22,071 nt of DNA from assembly GCA_036380875.1 (NCBI GenBank), contig DASVDX010000102.1:1-22071 (forward strand). Reading direction: 5' to 3'. Position 1 is the stretch's first letter. Each line of letters starts with the position of its first letter. Source of the DNA: ZC4RG17 sp036380875. GTDB lineage: Bacteria; Actinomycetota; Acidimicrobiia; Spongiisociales; ZC4RG35. Below the pieces are notes generated by a model. The model saw only the letters and a program-made list of their open reading frames with translations. It had not been told where the DNA came from and searched no databases. The position numbers and the translations under genes are program-made. Below, in pieces: positions 14,455 to 22,071 of the stretch.

Positions 14455-14507
14455 CCGGCCTCGAGATGTACCCGATCCCTCGGTCAACGGTCGGCGGTCG
14501 AGTCTCG

Positions 14508-14513
14508 TATCCT
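14508..14513 (+). promoter_or_regulatory. Leaderless -10 of ppgK
   Basis: TATCCT fits TAnnnT and stands six bases (CGGGCC) before the ppgK ATG at 14520, with no ribosome binding site. Together with the gnd element it makes a compact 77-base divergent promoter region. Confidence 0.42.
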
Positions 14514-14519
14514 CGGGCC

Positions 14520-15260
14520 ATGCCTGTGCTCGGAATCGACATCGGCGGCTCGGGGATCAAGGCCAACATCGTCGATCTGGACCTGGGTGAGCCGATCGGA
14601 AAGAGGCTGAAGATCGCCACCCCCCAGCCTTCCATCCCCGAGGCGGTAGCCGAGGCGGTGAAGGAGCTCGCGAGCCGCTTCGATGTCACCGGCCCGGTCG
14701 GGTGCACCTTCCCGGCGGTCGTCCTCAACGGAGTGACGATGAGCGCCGCCAACGTCGACGAGGCGTGGATCGGGACCGACGCCGCCGCACTATTCCGCGA
14801 GGCATTGGGCCGACCGGTGACGGTGGTCAACGACGCCGACGCCGCCGGGTTGGCGGAGATGACATTCGGAGCCGGGAAGGGACGGGAAGGGGTCGTCATC
14901 TGCCTGACCTTCGGCACCGGCATCGGCAGCGCGCTCTTCACCCACGGAGTCCTCGTTCCCAACACCGAGTTCGGCCACCTCCACTTCCGGGGCTACGAGT
15001 CGGTCGAGGATTGGGCGGCCGCCAGCGCGCGGGAAAGGGAGGAGTTGTCGTGGGGAGAGTGGGGGAACCGGGTCAACGCCTACCTCCAGTACCTGGAGAG
15101 GATCTTCACTCCCGACCTGATGATCATCGGTGGCGGGGTCAGCCGGCGCTTCGACCAGTTCGCCGGCCACATCGAAACCCGGTGCGAAGTCGTGCCGGCG
15201 AAGCTCCGCAACGAAGCCGGGATCGTCGGGGCGGCGATGGCTGCTGCGGCGGCGAAATGA
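14520..15260 (+). CDS. ppgK: Polyphosphate glucokinase
   Basis: PpgK phosphorylates glucose using polyphosphate (or ATP in some). The 246-residue ROK-family protein resembles the mycobacterial enzyme throughout. It has the phosphate-binding loop GIDIGGSGIKANIVDLD, catalytic N104-D105-A-D107 in VVNDADAAGLAE, FGTGIGSA (131-138), NTEFGHL and a C-terminal NEAGIVGAAMAA. It keeps the actinobacterial PpgK features LTPQP-like (ATPQP) and SAANVDEAWIGTDA. ATG 14520 starts right before the first motif; upstream in-frame codons to 14466 have no family match. It diverges from gnd, so glucose activation and the pentose phosphate pathway are adjacent. Its stop overlaps the next gene as ATGA. Confidence 0.95.
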   Translation: MPVLGIDIGGSGIKANIVDLDLGEPIGKRLKIATPQPSIPEAVAEAVKELASRFDVTGPVGCTFPAVVLNGVTMSAANVDEAWIGTDAAALFREALGRPVTVVNDADAAGLAEMTFGAGKGREGVVICLTFGTGIGSALFTHGVLVPNTEFGHLHFRGYESVEDWAAASAREREELSWGEWGNRVNAYLQYLERIFTPDLMIIGGGVSRRFDQFAGHIETRCEVVPAKLRNEAGIVGAAMAAAAAK

Positions 15261-16399
15261 CGTCCGCCAGGTCACGGTTCTTCGACACCCGGGCCGCCTA
15301 CATCCTCTTCGCCAACGCCACCACCGAGAAGGCGGTCGTGGCCGAGCGAGTCGGTCGCGAGGTCGACCACCTCTACCCGCGGCCGCCGGGCCTGCGGGTG
15401 TTCGACGCCGGGATGGGTGACGCCAGCGTCCTCACCCAGGTCATGCGGAAGATGCACACCGTGTTTCCCCACATTCCCTGGACGGTGGTGGGCAAGGAGA
15501 TCAGCATCGAAGACGTCCGTCAGGCGCTGGTGAAGCTGCCCGACCGCTTCTACGAGCACCCCGAGATGGTGTTCGTGGTCACGAACATGAGGTTCCGGGA
15601 GGCCACCCGCCTCCAGCCCGTGGACGGCTCCGATCTGCGATGGCGGGACATCCCGCTCGAGGGCGGGACCGCCCACGAGTTCGCCACCCAGATCCTGGAT
15701 CTGCTCGAGTCGCTCGCCGACGATTGGGAGGTGACCACCAGCCCCCACACCGGGAACCCGGTGTACGTGAACCCGGCGGTCGTGGTCCTCTACCGGGCGG
15801 ATCACGAGTTCATCCTCCGTCCCCTGATTCCGTCGCCGGAAGGCCCGCCCCCCGAATACGACTTGGTCATCGCCGCCCAGCCGTATCGGGCGGCGGCGCC
15901 GCTCGAATCGAAGGTGCGGAACGTGATCGCCCCGTTGGCGCAGTCACTGCGGCCGGGCGGGCGCCTGATCGGGATCCATTCCACGGGCCGTGATCCTGGC
16001 CTCGAGATCATCCGGCAGGTGTGGCCCGACGAGGACCCGTTCCGCCACACCGGCAAGGAGATCACGGACGAACTCCGCCGCCAGGTCGACGATCCGGGCC
16101 TGGAAGTGGTGCCGCTCGGACCCGAGGAGGCGACGTTCCGGTTCGAGATGCACTATCTGCCTTCGGAGGGCTCCGAGCACATCGGAACGTCGTCGGTCCT
16201 GGCTACCTGGAACGCCGCCGCCTACGTCGCCCAGATCGACGAGCAGCGGCTCAACGAGGCGATGCACAGCGGTGCCTGGGAAGACGCCGTCCGCCGCGTG
16301 ATGGAACGCGAGCCGCGCATCTGGTTCGAGGACGAGGCCTATGTGATCGTGCGCCGTGATCAGGATGTGGCGAACTCGGCGAACGCCGCCACCGACTGA
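15257..16399 (+). CDS. Class I SAM-methyltransferase-like protein, unknown substrate
   Basis: This 380-residue protein has a Rossmann methyltransferase pattern. Motif I is VFDAGMGDASVL (D50-A-G-M-G-D), an acidic end to the next strand is in WTVVGKEIS (E81), the motif IV-like strand is EYDLVIAAQPYRAAAP (about 200-215) and the post-motif is LRPGGRLIGIHSTG. The core is split by an insert of about 100 residues (about 100-195) with HEFATQILDLLESLADDWEV and FILRPLIPSP. I do not recognise the subfamily. It is co-translated with ppgK through an ATGA overlap, and its 3' end overlaps the convergent hflX by 40 bases. A link to polyphosphate, sugar or lipid modification is possible but unsupported. Confidence 0.65.
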   Translation: MTSARSRFFDTRAAYILFANATTEKAVVAERVGREVDHLYPRPPGLRVFDAGMGDASVLTQVMRKMHTVFPHIPWTVVGKEISIEDVRQALVKLPDRFYEHPEMVFVVTNMRFREATRLQPVDGSDLRWRDIPLEGGTAHEFATQILDLLESLADDWEVTTSPHTGNPVYVNPAVVVLYRADHEFILRPLIPSPEGPPPEYDLVIAAQPYRAAAPLESKVRNVIAPLAQSLRPGGRLIGIHSTGRDPGLEIIRQVWPDEDPFRHTGKEITDELRRQVDDPGLEVVPLGPEEATFRFEMHYLPSEGSEHIGTSSVLATWNAAAYVAQIDEQRLNEAMHSGAWEDAVRRVMEREPRIWFEDEAYVIVRRDQDVANSANAATD

Positions 16400-17673
16400 G
16401 GAGGGAGGCGGACATCCAAAAGGGTGCCTTCCTCCTCGTGCTTCACGGCGATCACCTCGCCCAGGCGGTAGGCAGAGGCCACCACGTCGCCCCGGTCATA
16501 GGGGATCTGGAGATGGACGAGTGTGGTCTGTTGTGTGAGGGCGTCGGCGAGCACCGTGCGCAGTTCGGCGATCCCGTCGCCCTCCTGCGCCGAGATGAAC
16601 AGCGCATCGGGATACAGCTCCCGTAGACGGCGCACCGCCACCTCGTCGGCGATGTCGATCTTGTTGAACACGAGCAACTCGGGGATCTCGTGGGCGTCGA
16701 TCTCGGCCAGCACCTCCCGCACCGCGGCGATCTGGCCCTCCGGATCGACGTCGGAGGCGTCGACGACGTGGAGGAGCAGGTCGGCCTCACGTACCTCGAT
16801 CAGGGTCGACCTGAAGGCCTCGACCAGGTGATGGGGGAGCTTGCGCACGAACCCCACGGTGTCCGAGATCACCGCCTGGGGCCCGCCCTCCAGATGCAGC
16901 TTGCGCACCGTGGAGTCGAGGGTCGAGAAGAGCCGATTCTGGGCGAGCACCTGGGCGTCGGTCAGCCGATTGAGAAGGGTGGACTTCCCGGCGTTCGTGT
17001 AGCCGACCAGGGCGACGTGGGGGACGGAGCTGCGCTTGCGAGCCTTCCGCTGCGTCTCGAGTACCTGGTTCAGCTCCTCCAGTTCGCGGGTCAGTCGGGT
17101 GATCCGGGCCTGGATGCGCCGGCGGTCGGTCTCCAGCTTCGTCTCACCTGGCCCGCGCTTGGCCCCGATGCCACCCGCCTGCTGGCTCAGCTCTCGCCCT
17201 TTGCCCCGCAGGCGCGGCAGGTTGTAGCGGTAGAGGGCCAGCTCCACCTGGAGCACACCCTGACGGGTGGTGGCGTTGGCGGCGAAGATGTCGAGGATCA
17301 CCGCTTCGCGGTCCACCACGTCGCACTCGAAGATCTTCTGCAGGTTCCGCTGCTGGGCCGGCGTGAGGGGGTTGTCGAAGACGACCACGTCGATGTCGAG
17401 TGCGGAGGTGACCTCAGCCAGCTCGGCGGCCTTGCCCGACCCGATGTAGGTGGCGGGGTCGATGCGGTCGCGGTTGACCAGTTCCGAGTCGATGGGATCG
17501 GAACCGGCGGTTTCGGTCAGTAGCGCCAGCTCGTCCAGCGAGCGGCGCGCTTCCTCTCGATCGTCACCGGGGAGGACCACTCCGATGAGGAACCCCTTCT
17601 GGCGCGCCACCTCCAGGTCGGTGACGGTGGCGGTGAGGCGGCGACCGGAGCGGCCAACGTGCGCTTCAGTCAT
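16360..17673 (-). CDS. hflX: GTPase HflX
   Basis: HflX is a ribosome-associated GTPase that splits stalled or heat-stressed ribosomes. The 437-residue product has the N-terminal HflX domain with YIGSGKAAEL and FDNPLTPAQQRNLQ, the linker signature GKGRELSQQAGGIGAKRGPG, and a G domain with P-loop G224-YTNAGKST, switch II DTVGF, NKID and SAQEGDGI. Length and order are typical. AAGAGAGA before the ATG serves as ribosome binding site. A 14-base perfect palindrome lies 37 bases upstream. The GroES-like gene precedes it on the same strand by 69 bases, a pairing of possible stress genes. Confidence 0.95.
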   Translation of the reverse strand: MTEAHVGRSGRRLTATVTDLEVARQKGFLIGVVLPGDDREEARRSLDELALLTETAGSDPIDSELVNRDRIDPATYIGSGKAAELAEVTSALDIDVVVFDNPLTPAQQRNLQKIFECDVVDREAVILDIFAANATTRQGVLQVELALYRYNLPRLRGKGRELSQQAGGIGAKRGPGETKLETDRRRIQARITRLTRELEELNQVLETQRKARKRSSVPHVALVGYTNAGKSTLLNRLTDAQVLAQNRLFSTLDSTVRKLHLEGGPQAVISDTVGFVRKLPHHLVEAFRSTLIEVREADLLLHVVDASDVDPEGQIAAVREVLAEIDAHEIPELLVFNKIDIADEVAVRRLRELYPDALFISAQEGDGIAELRTVLADALTQQTTLVHLQIPYDRGDVVASAYRLGEVIAVKHEEEGTLLDVRLPPQSVAAFAEFATS

Positions 17674-17710
17674 GTGTCTCTCTTGTTAACAGCGGACGCC
17701 GCCGGAGCCT

Positions 17711-17724
17711 TCCGAATATTCGGA
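17711..17724. promoter_or_regulatory. 14-bp perfect palindrome upstream of hflX
   Basis: TCCGAATATTCGGA is a perfect inverted repeat in the short gap between the GroES-like gene and hflX. Its AT-rich centre stands out in a GC-rich region. It could be a dimeric regulator operator. It does not match the actinobacterial LexA box or the CIRCE element as I know them. Chance is possible. Confidence 0.35.
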
Positions 17725-17742
17725 GCGGGCGCGATCGGCCGT

Positions 17743-18033
17743 TCAGAGGTACTGGCCTTCACTCTCGACGTGATCCAACTCCTCTTCGGCGATGATCTGC
17801 GACTCTCGCACGGCGATGACCGGTTTACCCGTTGTCGGCCAGATGAAGCGCCACGCTCCGGTGGGCACCGCCCAGAAACGCTGGCCGGTGGAGACGTCGA
17901 TCAGGGTGAGGGCGTCGTTTCCATCGCGGGTGCCGACGGGCACGAGCAGACCGGACTTGGTGACCGACTCCTCCGGCGGCACGCCGACCCGCCAGCCACC
18001 CATGACCTTGAATCCGTTCTTCTTCTGGGACAT
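17743..18033 (-). CDS. Small GroES-like (Cpn10-fold) protein, diverged
   Basis: This 96-residue protein begins MSQKKNGFKVMGGWRVGVPP and has EESVTKSGLLVPVG at 21-34 and PVIAVRESQIIAEEE at 71-85. These align by eye with GroES: the first strand (xxGDRVLVxP), the mobile loop (EExTxxGLVIPD) and the last strands (YLVLRExDILAVIE). The middle, about 40-70 with QRFWAVPTGAWRFIWPTTG, shows no GroES glycine-rich roof motif. ATG 18033 gives this start; a longer open frame upstream has no support and would run into maeB. It might be a co-chaperone variant or just a GroES-fold protein. It is upstream of hflX and divergent from the malic enzyme. GroES kinship is inference. Confidence 0.55.
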   Translation of the reverse strand: MSQKKNGFKVMGGWRVGVPPEESVTKSGLLVPVGTRDGNDALTLIDVSTGQRFWAVPTGAWRFIWPTTGKPVIAVRESQIIAEEELDHVESEGQYL

Positions 18034-18105
18034 CGCCACAGATTCTCGCAGGGCCGAAGACTGACGGCGATTCCGCTCACCGCCACCGGGAAACGAAAGG
18101 ACCGG

Positions 18106-18111
18106 TAGCAT
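18106..18111 (+). promoter_or_regulatory. Possible leaderless -10 of the malic enzyme gene
   Basis: TAGCAT matches four of six -10 consensus bases and lies eight bases before ATG 18120. GGAAG in the gap could instead act as a close ribosome binding site, so the leaderless reading is less certain here. Confidence 0.33.
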
Positions 18112-18119
18112 CGGAAGCG

Positions 18120-20399
<2,280 letters not shown>

Positions 20400-20430
20400 C
20401 CGTCCCGGCAGATCCGGCAGAAGCAGCCGC

Positions 20431-21681
20431 ATGAAGATCTCCGTCATGTGCGGCGGGACACGCGGCGACGTCCAGCCGTACGTTGCGCTGGCCGACTTCC
20501 TCGCCGCCCGCGGTCACGAGGTCGTGCTCGCCACCCACGAGCCGTTCCGGCAGATGGCCGAAGCCCGGGGGCTCCACTTCGTTGGGCTGCCGGGCGACCC
20601 CCGACAGCAGATCCAAACCGAAGAGGGCAGGGAGCTGGTGGCGTCCCAGCGAACTTCGCTTCGGTTCGTGAGGCAACTCTCCGAGTTGATCGAGCCGTGG
20701 CTCGAGTCGCTCCTTCGCCAGATCCGGCCCCTCTGCGAGGCCGCCGACCTCGTCGTGTATTCGCCATTGGCGTTCCTGGCATGGCACGTATCCCAGGCGA
20801 CGGGCACGAAGACAGTGCTCGCGGCTCTCCAACCGTACGCCCCGACCCGAGAGTTTCCGACGGTCGTGCTCGGCGAGCGGAACTTCGGGGGCATGCTGAA
20901 CCTCGCCTCGCACTACGTCGCCGAAGGGCTGGCTTGGTGGTCGGTGCGTCGAACCGTGGAGCGCCTGCGAGTCGAAGAACTCGGCCTGCCGCCGCTCGGT
21001 TGGCGAGGCTCCGGCCCACACCTTAGGGCACGACATGAGCCACATCTCTTCGGTTTCTCCCGTCATCTGGTGCCCAAGCCCTCCGACTGGGGGCCCGAGC
21101 ACCACGTGACCGGCTACTGGTTCCTGGAGCCGGCCGAGAACTTGGCCCCCGATCTGGAGGATTTCATCTCATCTGGCGAGGCGCCGGTCTATGTCGGCTT
21201 CGGGTCGATGAGCACCGCCGACGCCTCGCGCACCGCCGAGATGGTCGTGGAAGCAACCCGACGGGCAGGCGTCCGAGCGGTGATATCGAGAGGCTGGGGA
21301 GGGCTGAGTCCCGCTGATCAGGACGAGCGAGTGTTCGTCGTCGACGAAACGCCCCACACCCTCCTGTTTCCCCAGATGCGGGCCGTGGTCCACCACGGCG
21401 GGGCAGGAACAACGGGAGCGGTTCTCAGGGCTGGCGTGCCCCAGGTCGTGGTGCCGTTCCTCGCCGACCAGGCATTCTGGGGCTCCCGGGTCGCCTCCGT
21501 CGGAGCCGGGCCCGAGCCGGTGCCCCAGCGAAAGCTGTCGGTGGCGACCCTCGAGACCGCCTTGCGAGAGGTGACCGAGAACACGTCCTACCGGGACACA
21601 GCCGCCGCCCTCGGCACTCTCGTGAGGAGGGAGAATGGGCTCGCCTCCGCGGCGGCGGTCATCGAATCGAAACTGAGGTGA
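20431..21681 (+). CDS. GT1-family glycosyltransferase (UGT/sterol-glucosyltransferase-like)
   Basis: The 416-residue product has the GT-B fold. The N-terminal acceptor half starts MKISVMCGGTRGDVQPYVAL, the GTRGDVQP form typical of sterol/lipid and antibiotic glycosyltransferases. The C-terminal donor half has PVYVGFGSMSTADASR and the nucleotide-sugar motif H321-H-G-G-A-G-T-T328 with GVPQVVVPFLADQAFWG. Such enzymes transfer a sugar from a UDP- or TDP-sugar to small hydrophobic molecules; the acceptor is unknown. No signal peptide is seen. The ribosome binding site is weak (GCAGCCGC before the ATG). It follows maeB by 31 bases, and a pseudogene starts five bases after it. Confidence 0.88.
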   Translation: MKISVMCGGTRGDVQPYVALADFLAARGHEVVLATHEPFRQMAEARGLHFVGLPGDPRQQIQTEEGRELVASQRTSLRFVRQLSELIEPWLESLLRQIRPLCEAADLVVYSPLAFLAWHVSQATGTKTVLAALQPYAPTREFPTVVLGERNFGGMLNLASHYVAEGLAWWSVRRTVERLRVEELGLPPLGWRGSGPHLRARHEPHLFGFSRHLVPKPSDWGPEHHVTGYWFLEPAENLAPDLEDFISSGEAPVYVGFGSMSTADASRTAEMVVEATRRAGVRAVISRGWGGLSPADQDERVFVVDETPHTLLFPQMRAVVHHGGAGTTGAVLRAGVPQVVVPFLADQAFWGSRVASVGAGPEPVPQRKLSVATLETALREVTENTSYRDTAAALGTLVRRENGLASAAAVIESKLR

Positions 21682-21685
21682 GGCC

Positions 21686-21933
21686 GTGGACAGACGCGAT
21701 GCGAGGGTCACCCCCTACGTCGCCGGCCTGCCGTCTCCTCGGAAGGAGATCTGCCGAGCTCTGCGGGAATTGATCCTGGGCAACTTTCCCGAACTGCGGG
21801 AGGACGGGTCGAGGGGGTGGGCAAGAAGATCCGCCACATCAAGATCCGCTCGCTCGACGAGATCGACGCCGATCACTTCGTCGACCTGCTGCGCCAGAAC
21901 CTCGACTACTACTTGGCACAAGAAGGCACGTAG
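21686..21933 (+). pseudogene. DUF1801/YdhG-like gene with internal deletion and frameshift
   Basis: From GTG 21686 the frame reads YVAGLPSPRKEICRALRELI and FPELRED, the N-terminal part of a DUF1801-like protein. Near 21808 the frame changes, and the next frame reads GVGKKIRHIKIRSLDEIDAD then FVDLLRQNLDYYLAQEGT to TAG 21933, the family's C-terminal part. The central part with the usual W-G-P/Y and aromatic motifs is missing, so about 40-50 residues were lost together with a frame change. It is thus a broken gene, five bases after the glycosyltransferase. The family name is from pattern recognition and is moderately certain; that the two halves lie in different frames is seen directly. Confidence 0.6.
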
Positions 21934-22030
21934 TGGCGGAGGCGGACGGGAATCGAACCCGCCAGGGGTGCTTCAACACCCCTCATCGGGCTTTGAAGCT
22001 CGGCGCAGCCCCATTGGGCGGTCGCATGTG
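21934..22030 (-). tRNA. tRNA-Sec (UCA)-like sequence with unmatched 5' half
   Basis: Read on the minus strand, the 3' half is clear: encoded CCA (21934-21936), discriminator G, acceptor 3' strand CCGCCTCC (21938-21945), T arm with loop TTCGATT and a long variable arm AGGGGTG-loop-CACCCCT (21964-21983). The anticodon loop CTTCAAA has UCA at 21994-21996, as in tRNA-Sec. The 5' half is poor. The anticodon stem has mismatches, a D-arm-like CCGCCC-AATG-GGGCTG (22006-22021) has one mismatch, and no GGAGGCGG acceptor 5' strand is found. It is probably a degenerate copy of selC, or a variant form. No selA, selB or selD is in the window. Confidence 0.55.
21935..21963 (-). repeat. 29-bp direct repeat, copy 1 (tRNA T arm and acceptor 3' strand)
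   Basis: This 29-base segment is identical to 22043-22071, 108 bases apart. It covers the T arm and the 3' acceptor strand of the tRNA-Sec-like sequence. The bases just before the two copies differ (T versus C), so that end of the repeat is defined; the other copy is cut by the window edge, so its true length is unknown. Confidence 0.9.
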
Positions 22031-22042
22031 TCGGGGTCGAGC

Positions 22043-22071
22043 GGCGGAGGCGGACGGGAATCGAACCCGCC
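22043..22071 (-). tRNA. 3' end of a second tRNA-Sec-like gene (partial)
   Basis: The last 29 bases repeat exactly the T arm and acceptor 3' strand of the neighbouring tRNA-Sec-like sequence. Here the 3' end reads GCCGC rather than GCCA, so CCA is not encoded. The rest lies beyond the window. It may be the intact selC, with the inner copy a decayed duplicate, or the reverse. Confidence 0.45.

Noticed and set aside
13408..14610. A 400-residue plus-strand frame antisense to gnd
   Set aside because: Shadow of a clear 6-phosphogluconate dehydrogenase; His/Val/Asp/Gly-rich with no family pattern.
21935..22071. Two-copy repeat considered as a CRISPR array
   Set aside because: Only two copies with 79 bases between them, and the repeat is plainly the T arm and acceptor strand of a tRNA.

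Overview
The window is about 22 kb of GC-rich, gene-dense chromosome from an actinobacterium. Evidence for this is rpmG, a hydroxyacyl dehydratase, tRNA-Trp, secE, nusG, rplK and rplA in the same order as around mycobacterial hadABC; a long acidic NusG N-terminus; a polyphosphate glucokinase of actinobacterial type; and several start codons placed directly after a -10-like hexamer. A deep-branching class such as Acidimicrobiia is my guess, but nothing here proves it.

Region 1 (1-7120, mostly + strand) is a translation and secretion block. It runs from the 3' end of tuf through rpmG, a fused two-hotdog dehydratase, an ECF sigma factor with a small membrane anti-sigma factor, tRNA-Trp, secE, nusG, rplK and rplA. 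A reverse-strand CPBP membrane protease and a decayed VOC/glyoxalase gene interrupt it, and then rplJ and rplL follow. Two RNA control elements stand out: a likely ribosomal protein L1 target between rplK and rplA that resembles the 23S rRNA site and abuts the rplA ribosome binding site, and an L10-type leader followed by a terminator-like hairpin before rplJ. L10 carries an unusual acidic tail of about 90 residues with Ser-Pro-Asp repeats.

Region 2 (7231-10842, - strand) is an apparent operon of an FlK-like hotdog thioesterase, an M1 aminopeptidase N and an L-isoaspartyl methyltransferase. Region 3 (10917-13018, + strand) holds serB overlapping a GhrA-like 2-hydroxyacid dehydrogenase. Region 4 (13021-16399) is sugar metabolism: gnd on the - strand, and divergently ppgK overlapping a methyltransferase-like gene of unknown role. 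Region 5 (16360-18033, - strand) holds hflX and a small protein that resembles a diverged GroES.

Region 6 (18120-21933, + strand) holds a malic enzyme fused to a phosphotransacetylase-like domain, a GT1-type glycosyltransferase and a DUF1801-like pseudogene. The window ends (21934-22071, - strand) in a selenocysteine-tRNA-like sequence with UCA anticodon, long variable arm and encoded CCA but no matching 5' acceptor strand. Its 3' end is repeated 108 bp further on, at the window edge.

No CRISPR array, insertion sequence or phage gene was seen. The least explained items are the tRNA-Sec-like tandem, the GroES-like protein, the L10 tail, the sigma/anti-sigma insertion and the ppgK-linked methyltransferase.
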